DNA of 49,885 nt from Candidatus Competibacteraceae bacterium (GCA_020444905.1 JAGRHQ010000002.1:9333-59217); one strand, 5' to 3'; positions 26,840 to 35,036 are shown, counted from the first letter of the stretch. Translations and numbers: made by a program. Notes: generated from the letters alone by a model not told the origin.

Positions 26840-27112
26840 ATGACTATCCCCCTCCAACCCACCTCCACCGACATCCGCATGTTTCCCGATGGCCGCATGG
26901 ACGGCAAAAACGCCGCCGCCTATCTGGGCTTGACCCAGAAATCGCTGGCGATCATGCGCAGTCTGGGTAACGGCCCGGTTTTCTTCAAACTGGGCGGTCG
27001 GTGCTTTTACATGCGCGCCGATCTGGACGCCTGGATTCAATCCCGCCGCGCTACCTCAACCGCTGATTACCGCGTCAAGCAACGCCAAGCGCAGCAAAAC
27101 GCTGTGGCTTGA
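26840..27112 (+). CDS. Small helix-turn-helix protein (AlpA/excisionase-like)
   Basis: The 90-residue protein contains a winged-helix pattern, DGKNAAAYLGLTQKSLAIMRSL, followed by GPVFFKLGGRCFYMRADLDAWIQSRR, typical of MerR-like excisionase/AlpA proteins (about residues 20-75). Such proteins bend DNA for excision or activate int. ATG 26840 is preferred to a TTG 27 bases upstream. It is the first gene of the plus-strand replication operon of the element. Confidence 0.75.
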   Translation: MTIPLQPTSTDIRMFPDGRMDGKNAAAYLGLTQKSLAIMRSLGNGPVFFKLGGRCFYMRADLDAWIQSRRATSTADYRVKQRQAQQNAVA

Positions 27113-27129
27113 AGGATGGAGAAACCGAG

Positions 27130-27360
27130 ATGAACGACGAAGTCACTTCTCTTGACGACTGGAAACAGCGTTTCAACGCCCTTCCCCCTGCCAGCCGCGC
27201 CCGTGTCTTGTTGACGCTGATCGCGGAAGACCCCGATTTCCAAACCACGCTTGAGGACCTCTACCCCGAACCGAAGGACCGCGCCCGGTTCATCGAAGAT
27301 TTGCAGGCGCAAGCCGAGGAACGGTTACGCGAGACATTGAAAGAAGAGGCGCGATCATGA
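27130..27360 (+). CDS. Small acidic protein of unknown function
   Basis: The 76-residue product (from ATG 27130; a TTG at 27109 is the alternative) is predicted to be helical and acidic, with segments LPPASRARVLLTLIAEDPDF and LQAQAEERLRETLKEEA. No family was recognised. It overlaps the next gene by four bases (ATGA), so it is translationally coupled to the Spo11/TopoVI-A-like gene and may act with it. Confidence 0.6.
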   Translation: MNDEVTSLDDWKQRFNALPPASRARVLLTLIAEDPDFQTTLEDLYPEPKDRARFIEDLQAQAEERLRETLKEEARS

Positions 27361-28751
27361 TTCGCACCTACGAGGACATCAAGGCACTGGCCAGTCAGAC
27401 CGGGAAACGTATCCCGGACTTGCTGGCGATGGCCAGCCAGAACGATCCGTTCTACGTCATGCCGGCACAAGAGAAGCAAGCCCAATGGTTTGCTGACCTC
27501 TGGACGCGGCTGGAAATCCCACATGGCGCGCATTTACGGCGCATCCACTACAAGCTGATCAGCCAACCATCCCCGGTCTTGATCGTGGATGGACGCCCCT
27601 ACGAAAACACGGAGCGATGTTGGCAATATCTAGGCGCTGCCAGCAAAGCGGCGCGTTGCCTATCGCTGGTTTCGCCTGATGCGTTTGTTGATCAACGCAA
27701 CCCGGACCCGGTTATTCATCGAGACTATGCAGAAAACCCGCAACCCTACCTATTCTTTGACTGGCAACGCTACGCCGATGAATGGCTGTTACCGTCCATC
27801 AATGCTGACCTGGCGGATGATCTGGACTGGTCGATTCCTGAATTCAATGCTCACGGTTATTTACCGTCTGCACACGATCAGCCGTTTCATCTGGAATTGA
27901 TCAGCGAAAAATCCACGATGGATGATGTGGTGATTCCACTGTGCAAATCACTAGGCGTGAACTACGCACCCGCAACCGGATTTCAGTCCATCACCGGCGC
28001 GATTGATCTATTGAAACGCTTACGGCAAGCCAATAAAACCGGCATTGTCTTCTATATCTCTGATTTTGATCCTGCCGGCTCTTTCATGCCGCCAAGCGTG
28101 GCGCGTCAACTGGAATACTGGCGTCCAATCTTTGCGTCGGGTTTACGTGTGCTGCTACAGCCGATTGTGCTGACCAAGGAGCAGGTTCAGCACTATGGAT
28201 TGCCGCCGATTCCGATCAAAGAAACGGACAAGCGCCAAGATAAATTTCTCGCCCGGTATGGCGTTCAGGGCGCAACAGAGCTTGACGCACTGGAAGCGTT
28301 GCATCCGGGTGAACTGGCGAAAATCATCCGGCAAGCCATTAAACCCTATCGGGATGAATCAGCAGAACATCAGGCGCGACAAATCTTATGGCGAGCCGAT
28401 AAAGAAATTGACCAGCAATGGCGCGCAATCTGCCGCCCGTACCGCTGGCGATTGGAACGACTAAAGGAACAAGCCGCTGACGTGATCGAATCGTATCGGG
28501 GCGTTTTGGAAGAGTTACAGCAAGCCATGAACAATGAGCTTGCGCCGGTTAAACAGGAGTTGCGGCGCTTACGACAAACCATTAAAGCCGACGCTAACGA
28601 GTTTGACCCAATTCTGCCAGACCGCTACGCATCGCCGCTAAAACTGCCAGACGCATTTTTCGGACTCTTCGACAGCCGACGGGACTACCTGGAACAGTTG
28701 GCGTTCTACAAGACCGTTGCACCTGTCCGCGAACCGGAGGCGCGATCATGA
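27357..28751 (+). CDS. Spo11/TopoVI-A-like TOPRIM protein (Topo mini-A-like)
   Basis: The 464-residue protein has a central TOPRIM pattern: Glu in LISEKSTMDD (E184) and the DxD motif in YISDFDPAGSF (D236, D238), followed by an ELDALEALHPGEL box. The N-terminal part has LRRIHYKLIS (Y65), then ENTE, then the segment ending DAFVDQRN, which together match the winged-helix region of Spo11-like proteins where the catalytic Tyr lies. A helical C-terminal extension (about 345-430) is predicted to be coiled coil. TopoVI-A/Spo11 relatives without a B subunit have been described on mobile elements. DNA cleavage is inferred, not shown; no GHKL B-subunit gene is present. It is coupled to the upstream gene and precedes the replication gene. 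Confidence 0.72.
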   Translation: MIRTYEDIKALASQTGKRIPDLLAMASQNDPFYVMPAQEKQAQWFADLWTRLEIPHGAHLRRIHYKLISQPSPVLIVDGRPYENTERCWQYLGAASKAARCLSLVSPDAFVDQRNPDPVIHRDYAENPQPYLFFDWQRYADEWLLPSINADLADDLDWSIPEFNAHGYLPSAHDQPFHLELISEKSTMDDVVIPLCKSLGVNYAPATGFQSITGAIDLLKRLRQANKTGIVFYISDFDPAGSFMPPSVARQLEYWRPIFASGLRVLLQPIVLTKEQVQHYGLPPIPIKETDKRQDKFLARYGVQGATELDALEALHPGELAKIIRQAIKPYRDESAEHQARQILWRADKEIDQQWRAICRPYRWRLERLKEQAADVIESYRGVLEELQQAMNNELAPVKQELRRLRQTIKADANEFDPILPDRYASPLKLPDAFFGLFDSRRDYLEQLAFYKTVAPVREPEARS

Positions 28752-28890
28752 CCTTTTTCCTACCCCAAAAAAATACCCGGTTCGCTATCGCAAGTAGCTA
28801 CCGGGTCTCAACGCCGCCTTTGAGTGAAGGCGGGTAACTCAAAACAGTTCGGGCTTCATTGTAGCCGTTTTGCCGGTCTCGGGAAGCCCG
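28748..28890 (+). promoter_or_regulatory. Structured leader with three successive hairpins before the replication gene
   Basis: Three inverted repeats stand in series: ACCCGGT/ACCGGGT with inner GCTA/TAGC (28775-28806), CCGCCTT/AAGGCGG with loop TGAGTG (28814-28833), and CGGGCTTC/GAAGCCCG (28850-28890). The last ends just before the ribosome site AGAGG (28892-28896). A 29-codon frame starts at ATG 28748, overlapping the upstream stop, and ends at 28837 within this leader; it may be a leader peptide or nothing. The region may control translation of the replication gene or act as an origin. Confidence 0.55.
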
Positions 28891-28907
28891 CAGAGGAAAA
28901 AATTTTC

Positions 28908-31856
28908 ATGAACGCGGAACAAACCGCTTTGCTGAACGCCGCCCTGGATTACGTGAACCGTGGCATGGCGTTGACTTGGTTTGACTATGGCCAGAAGTTT
29001 CCACAGCATCTCGGCTGGAATACCCCCGCTAAGGTGATCACCACGCCCGAACAGGCCCGCGCCCAGTGGGGTAATGGCCAGTTATTCAACATTGGCCTGG
29101 TGCATGGACTGGGCGTGGTGAAGACCTGTTCCCTGGACGTGGATCAAGTGGATTGGACGCGCGCGGCGCTGGCGGAATTCGGGATTGACCTGAACGCCTG
29201 GCGAGCCGCCGCGCCCTGTGTGCAGGGCAATCCGGCCAATTTCCGGCTGGAATATCGCCAGCCGCCCGGACGGGACTTGCCGCTGGTGAAGCTGCAATGG
29301 CCCGATCCGGTTGACCCGAAAAAGAAGGTTGTCGTCTTTGAACTGCGCGCGGGCGCAAACCAGGATGTGTTACCGCCCTCGAAACATCCCAATGGCCAGA
29401 ACTATATCTGGTTGAACCCGCTGCCTGAGAATCCTGCTGATCATCCCGAACCGCCCTCGGCCCTGCTGGAATTGTGGCGGAACTGGGCCAGTTGGGAGAA
29501 GGAACTGCAAGTGGTTTGCCCGTGGGCAACACCCGCCAAGCCTAAAACCACCGCACGGCCCAAGGAAGCGCGCGCCTATGTCGATGTCATTGGCAAATTC
29601 AACCAGGCCAGTGATGTGCGGGCGATTCTGGAGACGCACGGCTATCAGCCCAAAGGGAAAAACCGCTACTTGCCGCCGAACTCAACGAGTGGCGTTCCCA
29701 GTGTCCGCATCCTTGGCGCGGATAAAGTCTTTTCCGACAATGGCAGTTGCCCGCTGAATGATGGCCATGCGCATGATGCGTTTGACTGCTATCGGATTCT
29801 GGCACATGGCGGGGATTGGACGACCGCGCTTAAAGCCGTTACGGAACAACTGGGGATTGAGCTGCCACAACGCCCGGCGAAGCGCAAAACCGGCCCGAAC
29901 CTGGAACCGGATGAACCCCGGATTGACCGGCCCGCTACGGTTCGGGTCAATGTCGGCGAATTGCCGGAAGCCGCCGATGAAACAGAGGCCGCCTTGATCC
30001 GGCATGGAGCGCCCCTTTACCAGCGCAGTGGCTACCTGTGTCGAATCACGCGGTTGATGAGTATGACGGTACGCGGAATCACCCGCCCGCAAGGCGCGGT
30101 GGCCATTTTGCCACTGGATACCGACCACCTGTTAGACCGCATGGCCCGGCTGATTCAGTTTGAGAAGTGGTCCGATAAGAAAGGCGATTATATTCGCTGC
30201 CATGCCCCGACGGCGGTTGCCAAAACACTCTTAGCGCGTTCGGGAGAGTGGCGGTTTCCGGTTTTGAATGGCGTGGTTAGCGCCCCGACCTTGCGCCCCG
30301 ATGGTTCGCTCCTGGACAAGCCCGGTTATGACCCGGCCACCGGGTTGCTGTTTGAACCGCAAGGCGTAGTGTTCCCGGTCATTCCTGAACAGCCGACCCG
30401 GCAACACGCCCAAACGGCGCTGGCGTTCCTCTTTGATGAAGTGCTATCCGGGTTCCCGTTCGCAGCGGCGCATGATCGAAGCGCGGCGCTATCGGCGATC
30501 TTGACCGCCCTGATTCGGCCCATGCTGAAAAGCGCCCCGCTGCATGGCGTTGATGCCCCGCTGGCAGGAACCGGGAAAAGCCTCTTAGCGGATGGGGTGA
30601 GCCTGATAGCGACCGGCTCAAGCGCAACGATCATGGCGTTTACCAGTGACCCGGATGAAATGCGCAAGCGTCTGTTATCGGTTCTGTTGCAAGGTGACGC
30701 GGTGATCAATCTGGATAACGTTCAAGAACCCATCCAAGGCGATGCGCTTTGTAGCGTTCTCACACAGGAAACCTTTACCGACCGGCTGTTAGGCGTCAAT
30801 CGCACGGCGACGGCCCCGACCTGCTGTACTTGGCTGGCGACGGGTAACAGCTTGCAAGTAATTGGCGATATGACCCGGCGCTTGGTTCGGATTCAGTTGG
30901 ATTCCGGGATTGAACGCCCCGAAGAACGGGAATTTCAGCGCAATCTGTATGACTGGATTCCGATGAACCGACCCGCCCTGGTCAATGCCGGGTTGACCGT
31001 GTTGCGCGCCTACATCGTTGCGGGAAAGCCCAAACAGCCGATTAAGACCCTAGGCAGTTTCGAGGAATGGTCAGACCTAGTGCGCAGTGCGCTGGTGTGG
31101 CTGGGGGAAGCTGATCCGTGCCTTGGTCGCCAAGAGATTGAAGATGCCGACCCGGCCCGGATGAAACTTCGCTCGCTGTTGCTTGCGTGGTTCGCAACCT
31201 TCAAGAGTGCGGGAGCCACCGGCAAAGAGGCCGTCGCCAAGGCGAATGAGACGCGCATCAATGACGAAGGGGATGAAGAGCGTTGCTATCCGGGGTTGTG
31301 GGAAATCCTGAACGATCATTTCCAGGATCGTGGGGGGAATGTTCGACCGCAACTCATCGGAGAATTCGTTAAGAAAAACATCCGCCGTGTTGAGATTGGT
31401 GCACGGTTTGAAGGTTCTGAATACGGAACAAGGATGATGTGGCGCGTTGTGATCACCGATCAAAACCGCTTCCAAAAATTCTCCAGCGAAGTGAAACAGG
31501 GTGCACAGGGTGCGCAGGGTGCAAAGCCCGATTTTGCACCCTTGCACCCTGTGCACCCATTTAGCCATCGTCCCGAAAATTTTGGCAGTGAAAAACCCGG
31601 CAAGCCGGAACATTGGAGCATCGAGATTTCCACAGCCAAGCCGGATTTATCGTTCAGTCCAGTGGCAACCGACATCCTGAATTTGCTGCGTGGTTCGCCC
31701 GGCGGGTTCAGTCAAGAGGAAATCGTCAGGCAGGTCGGCAACGGCAAAGGCCGCTCCCCCGCCCTGATTGAACTGGCGTTGACCCGGCTGGCGAAAGAAG
31801 GCGCGATTGGCCGGGTTAATGGGAAATGGGTAGCACAGAAGGAGGCCCGGCCATGA
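28908..31856 (+). CDS. Primase-polymerase/helicase fusion replication protein
   Basis: The 982-residue protein has an archaeo-eukaryotic primase domain at about residues 5-215: metal-binding SLDVD (D77, D79) and SKH (H160). A middle region (about 245-330) has conserved Cys/His. The C-terminal superfamily-3-like helicase part has Walker A LAGTGKS (K557) and Walker B DAVINLDN (D603). The last 60 residues look like a winged helix. Such fusions start replication of plasmids, phages and satellites (P4 alpha is the known functional analogue). ATG 28908 has AGAGG before it; a longer frame from 28824 lacks support. An unusual inverted repeat lies inside the 3' part. Confidence 0.85.
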   Translation: MNAEQTALLNAALDYVNRGMALTWFDYGQKFPQHLGWNTPAKVITTPEQARAQWGNGQLFNIGLVHGLGVVKTCSLDVDQVDWTRAALAEFGIDLNAWRAAAPCVQGNPANFRLEYRQPPGRDLPLVKLQWPDPVDPKKKVVVFELRAGANQDVLPPSKHPNGQNYIWLNPLPENPADHPEPPSALLELWRNWASWEKELQVVCPWATPAKPKTTARPKEARAYVDVIGKFNQASDVRAILETHGYQPKGKNRYLPPNSTSGVPSVRILGADKVFSDNGSCPLNDGHAHDAFDCYRILAHGGDWTTALKAVTEQLGIELPQRPAKRKTGPNLEPDEPRIDRPATVRVNVGELPEAADETEAALIRHGAPLYQRSGYLCRITRLMSMTVRGITRPQGAVAILPLDTDHLLDRMARLIQFEKWSDKKGDYIRCHAPTAVAKTLLARSGEWRFPVLNGVVSAPTLRPDGSLLDKPGYDPATGLLFEPQGVVFPVIPEQPTRQHAQTALAFLFDEVLSGFPFAAAHDRSAALSAILTALIRPMLKSAPLHGVDAPLAGTGKSLLADGVSLIATGSSATIMAFTSDPDEMRKRLLSVLLQGDAVINLDNVQEPIQGDALCSVLTQETFTDRLLGVNRTATAPTCCTWLATGNSLQVIGDMTRRLVRIQLDSGIERPEEREFQRNLYDWIPMNRPALVNAGLTVLRAYIVAGKPKQPIKTLGSFEEWSDLVRSALVWLGEADPCLGRQEIEDADPARMKLRSLLLAWFATFKSAGATGKEAVAKANETRINDEGDEERCYPGLWEILNDHFQDRGGNVRPQLIGEFVKKNIRRVEIGARFEGSEYGTRMMWRVVITDQNRFQKFSSEVKQGAQGAQGAKPDFAPLHPVHPFSHRPENFGSEKPGKPEHWSIEISTAKPDLSFSPVATDILNLLRGSPGGFSQEEIVRQVGNGKGRSPALIELALTRLAKEGAIGRVNGKWVAQKEARP
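31499..31558. repeat. Iteron-like 9-bp repeats forming a large inverted repeat inside the replication gene
   Basis: Three direct 9-base units (GGGTGCACA, GGGTGCGCA, GGGTGCAAA) at 31499-31525 face a mirror copy at 31534-31558. A 15-bp and an 8-bp perfect stem are separated by a small bulge, with an 8-base loop. The unit codes for Gly-Ala-Gln repeats. Location between helicase and winged-helix parts suggests a replication origin or transcription control site. Confidence 0.8.
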
Positions 31857-32029
31857 TGCGAACCTTGATCACAGGCCAGCTTTACGGCGATCCACGGTCC
31901 AGAGTCAGCCAAGCCGGTAAGCCGTTCACTACGGCGAAGTTGAGAGCGGACGGCAAAGACGGCGCAACCGTCTGGTGTTCGCTGGTGGCCTTAGCCACAG
32001 GATCGAGCGGGCGTGAGGCGAGCGATTGA
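31853..32029 (+). CDS. Truncated single-stranded DNA-binding protein-like
   Basis: The 58-residue frame begins MMRTLITGQLYGDPRSRVSQ and continues AGKPFTTAKLRADGK, the opening of OB-fold SSB-like proteins found in mobile elements, but stops after SLVALATGSSGREASD. Homologues continue to about 100-120 residues, so the second half of the fold is missing. It overlaps the replication gene stop (ATGA). It may be a recently broken gene, or a short form with changed function. Confidence 0.6.
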   Translation: MMRTLITGQLYGDPRSRVSQAGKPFTTAKLRADGKDGATVWCSLVALATGSSGREASD

Positions 32030-32147
32030 GACTGCGAGGTAAGTTATTGATTGCTAAGGTACTTGTAAGATATTGATTTGATAGGTATTGTGAGGCGAGG
32101 TCTCTCTCCAGTCAAAAATTTTTTCCGTAACGACCACTTCTATTTAC

Positions 32148-32570
32148 ATGAAATCAAACGACATTGTTTCAAAAATTCAATGCTGTGAAGCGTTGGGTTG
32201 TACCCGTCCGACTCTGGATAAGTGGATAAAAGCCGGGTTTCCGGTCATTGCGCCGCCAAATGGCAACCGACGCATGGGCTACAAAATCAGCGTGTCCGCT
32301 GCCCGGCGCTGGCTCAAAAAGCGCAACGCCGCCATTCAAGCGCAGCGACCGGATATTCATTCGCGGATTTACGAGGCGGTTCGTAAAGAATGGTGGTCGC
32401 TCTGCCGTCCACTGATGCGCCCGGATGATTTGCGAATTTGCCGAAACCAATGCAAAACAGTCGACGATTTAATTCAAACCGGTTACCGCATGGGCAAGTC
32501 CATCGGGTACAGACTAGAGCAACTCAGCATCGGCATGTGGGTTGAAGAGTATCCAGAAGATGTCCTCTGA
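32148..32570 (+). CDS. Nu1-like DNA-binding protein, possible small terminase
   Basis: The 140-residue protein starts with a helix-turn-helix pattern (CCEALGCTRPTLDKWIKAGF) followed by a wing and an RRWLKK helix, as in lambda Nu1-type small terminase and other DNA-recognition proteins. The C-terminal half (about 75-140) is helical with basic residues and no recognised domain. If it is a small terminase, it would mark the element's DNA for packaging by a helper's large terminase. No large-terminase gene is adjacent. The next gene begins within its last codons. Confidence 0.55.
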   Translation: MKSNDIVSKIQCCEALGCTRPTLDKWIKAGFPVIAPPNGNRRMGYKISVSAARRWLKKRNAAIQAQRPDIHSRIYEAVRKEWWSLCRPLMRPDDLRICRNQCKTVDDLIQTGYRMGKSIGYRLEQLSIGMWVEEYPEDVL

Positions 32571-32946
32571 ACCGCTCGCCACCGGCGCGGCGCAGGCCAC
32601 CGCCACGGGCGTTCAATGCGTCCAGGATTTCGCCAGCGCCGTTCGGTTGCTTCCCGTGCAGGATGTTGAAGCGGTTTGCAGCGTGATTAAGAGTCGCCAC
32701 GAACGCCAGCGAACCATTAGCCGCCTGGGCGTGATTTGGCGGCTGGATTATCCCGACTTGGCCAGAACCACAGCAGCGAAGGCCATCGAGGATGATTTGG
32801 CGCAATTACCACGCCGGCGCGCGCGCATGAATCGTTTTTCCGCATCGCTAACAGACGCGGAAAAGCGATTGCTGGCGTTGCCGGAATCCATGCCGAAAGG
32901 CTGGCGCGCCATTGCGGATTATTTAGAGGAATCCACGGCAGAATAA
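32560..32946 (+). CDS. Unknown protein of the capsid operon
   Basis: The 128-residue product starts at ATG 32560, overlapping the upstream gene by 11 bases. It is helical, has a Gln/Ala/Thr-rich start, and keeps a motif ALPESMPKGWRAIADYLEES near the C-terminus. It is not clearly related to known portal, protease or scaffold proteins. The position between the Nu1-like gene and the capsid gene suggests a packaging or capsid-control role. An upstream TTG at 32542 is in frame. Confidence 0.6.
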   Translation: MSSEPLATGAAQATATGVQCVQDFASAVRLLPVQDVEAVCSVIKSRHERQRTISRLGVIWRLDYPDLARTTAAKAIEDDLAQLPRRRARMNRFSASLTDAEKRLLALPESMPKGWRAIADYLEESTAE

Positions 32947-33024
32947 CGGCGCATAAAATTTGCAGTCACGCCTGCAACTGATCCTGATTTATTTTGAAGC
33001 CTCAACTTAACTCAGGATCGATTT

Positions 33025-33969
33025 ATGAATAGCAAAACCGAAATGGCACGGCTAACCATGCGCAACTATCTACCCGTGATCCTTGCGGGCGCGGCGGGCT
33101 TGCCTGTAGCAAATGACGAAGGCACACGGCAAATGATCCGCGAGTTCCGGCATGATAACTTGCTCGAAATCGCCGAAATGGCCGGGTTCGCCAGGGCGCA
33201 GAATTCGAGCGATTTTGCGGCAGTCATGGGAACCGCATTGAGCGCCATCATAAACGCCAACTTCTGGCCGGAATACCGGCGAAGATTAGACACGATAGCG
33301 CGACTCGTGCCGGTTGAAAATTTCAATGAAACCACGGTCGCAACCATCACGCCGCCCGCGTTGTGCGAGGTTGAAGAAGACGCCAAGACGGTTTTTAGTC
33401 CGCTGACTATCACCAGTCAGACCGGGAAAATTAAGACCTTTGAGGCGGTGATGACCGTATCAAGACAAGTCTGGAGTTCCCTGGGTGAAAGTCTGGTGCA
33501 GGCTGTAAGCCAGCTTTCCAAAAGCATCTATGAACTTGAGCTTTCACTGATTGCCGAGGCGCTGACTGAAATCAACTTCGATACCGATAATTCCACGGCT
33601 AGCGCGCTGGATATAACCACGCTCGATAGCGCAATGGGATGGCTCGAATCCTCGGCATTAACTCCAAGCGCGCTAATGCTCGCTCCCGGAAAAACCGCCA
33701 CAGTAAAAACTTTGCTGGACGCGGCGAATCTGGATTTTAATTTAGTCGTCAATCCATCGCTTCCGCCTGGCGCTTGGTATTTGTTAGCGAATCCGAAAGA
33801 AAAAGCGGCTATTGGCAAGTTGGTTTTACGTTCTGACTTGATGAATAACGCGCTGGCTCCACGCATCGGCTGGACGCGAATTGATACAAGTCGCATCGGC
33901 TATTATCTTCCGCATGATACTGGGTTTATCGGAATGGATCGCACTGCTGTTTACCGGGGTGGCGTCTAA
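33025..33969 (+). CDS. Major capsid protein-like (HK97 fold)
   Basis: The 314-residue protein resembles the capsid half of protease-capsid fusion proteins: a helical start (about 1-65), SSDFAAVMGTALSAIINANF, a middle strand-rich part with FEAVMTVSRQVW, a helix QLSKSIYELELSLIAEALTE, an alanine/leucine P-domain region, and the C-terminal ending DTGFIGMDRTAVYRGG. The N-terminal protease half seen in fused relatives is absent. Without portal, protease or large terminase in the element, this capsid gene would have to work with helper proteins. Confidence 0.68.
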   Translation: MNSKTEMARLTMRNYLPVILAGAAGLPVANDEGTRQMIREFRHDNLLEIAEMAGFARAQNSSDFAAVMGTALSAIINANFWPEYRRRLDTIARLVPVENFNETTVATITPPALCEVEEDAKTVFSPLTITSQTGKIKTFEAVMTVSRQVWSSLGESLVQAVSQLSKSIYELELSLIAEALTEINFDTDNSTASALDITTLDSAMGWLESSALTPSALMLAPGKTATVKTLLDAANLDFNLVVNPSLPPGAWYLLANPKEKAAIGKLVLRSDLMNNALAPRIGWTRIDTSRIGYYLPHDTGFIGMDRTAVYRGGV

Positions 33970-34154
33970 TGAATACCGATGAAAGTCAGCGTCAAGCGGG
34001 ACGCCTGACACCCGAGCAGCAAGCCGATTTTCAGCGCCTGTTCGGGCATCCCGTGACCACGATTGCCGATGCGCAGCAAGTGGCCGCGTTTGTTTTAGCG
34101 GATTTGATGTCAGAACCGGAACCTACACCAAAGCAGAAGAGGCGGCGGTCATGA
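33969..34154 (+). CDS. Small protein coupled to the capsid gene
   Basis: The 61-residue product starts in the TAATG overlap with the capsid stop. It has LTPEQQADFQRLFGHPV and a basic tail KQKRRRS. No family was recognised. A minor capsid or scaffold-like role is possible from position only. Confidence 0.5.
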   Translation: MNTDESQRQAGRLTPEQQADFQRLFGHPVTTIADAQQVAAFVLADLMSEPEPTPKQKRRRS

Positions 34155-34375
34155 AATACCCGCCCTGGGCAAACATTGCCATCGTGCAACGCGGCTTCGA
34201 TCCGACATTGAACGTCACCGCCGCCGACATCCGCGACGCAGCGCGCGTTTTCGGCTATCCGGTGGCTGGAAGCCTGATTCAGCGCCGGGTTGACACGCTA
34301 CCGCCGGACTTCTTTGAGGAAGTCGCTACCTTGGCCCGGATGCGCCAGCGGGCGGAAGCAAGGCGGGCATCGTGA
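34151..34375 (+). CDS. Small protein of unknown function
   Basis: The 74-residue product overlaps the previous gene (ATGA) and the next one (four bases). It begins MKYPPWANIAIVQRGF and has a basic C-terminus. It is part of the same coupled small-gene run; no family was recognised. Confidence 0.5.
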   Translation: MKYPPWANIAIVQRGFDPTLNVTAADIRDAARVFGYPVAGSLIQRRVDTLPPDFFEEVATLARMRQRAEARRAS

Positions 34376-34623
34376 AAGTTTCCCACGCGGAAAGGCAGGA
34401 TAACTCGCGTCGTCAGCAACAATGGCGAGCCGCCCGATTCCGGCAACGGCATCTTGACGCTGCGCTGAAGCGCGCATTGAAGGCAGTCCATGACACCACA
34501 AACACGCCGCCAATGTCCACCGCCGCCACCTCACCAAAGGTCAGCAAGCAATGGCGGTGGCGCTGGCTTATCCTGAATCCAAACGCGGGCGCGGGAATGT
34601 CGATCATTCAAAATCGCTATTGA
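34372..34623 (+). CDS. Small basic protein ending in the repeat region
   Basis: An 83-residue frame from GTG 34372, overlapping the previous stop. It is strongly basic in its first half (RRQQQWRAARFRQRHL), and its last 15 codons run into the first of two 104-bp non-coding repeats. It could be a DNA-binding protein; it could also be an ORF opened only by chance. Confidence 0.4.
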   Translation: MKVSHAERQDNSRRQQQWRAARFRQRHLDAALKRALKAVHDTTNTPPMSTAATSPKVSKQWRWRWLILNPNAGAGMSIIQNRY

Positions 34624-34828
34624 ATAGCGATATTAGCAGCGCCTATCTGAGAAGCGCCCGTTTCGTTCTTCGCCACTGCCGGGACAAGGCGGGAGAGGGA
34701 ATGTCGATCATTCAAAATGCGAAGTCAATGCGCATTTTAGCCAGAGAACACTCCAGCAAGCCCGCTACGTTCTCCGTCATTGCCGGGACAAGGCAAGAAG
34801 GATAAGGCAACTTCGCTATTGAATAGCG
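34593..34828 (+). repeat. Two 104-bp repeats with conserved ends and variable hairpin cores
   Basis: Unit A (34593-34696) and unit B (34697-34800) share a 22-base start (GGGAATGTCGATCATTCAAA and two more) and a 3' segment with TGCCGGGACAAGGC at 104-base offset. Their middles differ but both can fold: CGCTATT/AATAGCG in A (34615-34629) and AAAATGCG/CGCATTTT in B. The first hairpin sequence recurs at 34814-34828. The rest of 34624-35036 is non-coding apart from the arm-like site at 34889. Confidence 0.75.
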
Positions 34829-34888
34829 ATGTAGACTATGCGGAATTGATCTGGCGGAAGCAAGGCGGGCGCCGGGGTTTTGTCGCCA

Positions 34889-34909
34889 GCCTGCGTAATT
34901 CCTGCGTAA
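34889..34909. repeat. Candidate integrase arm-type site, right
   Basis: Exact 21-base copy of 25082-25102, with CCTGCGTAA twice. Lies 128 bases inside the right attachment repeat. Confidence 0.5.
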
Positions 34910-35036
34910 TCGTGCAAGGAAAAACCGGGTTTTGATGAGAATCGCCGGATATATCCTAACCTGCTTGATGATTGATTTTTTGATGAAAATAGAAAAATAA
35001 GTATGCTATGAGAAATAGCAGATAGGGATACTTTGA

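Noticed and set aside
34593..34828. CRISPR array
   Set aside because: Only two units, unit length and conserved ends unlike CRISPR repeat-spacer structure, and no cas genes.
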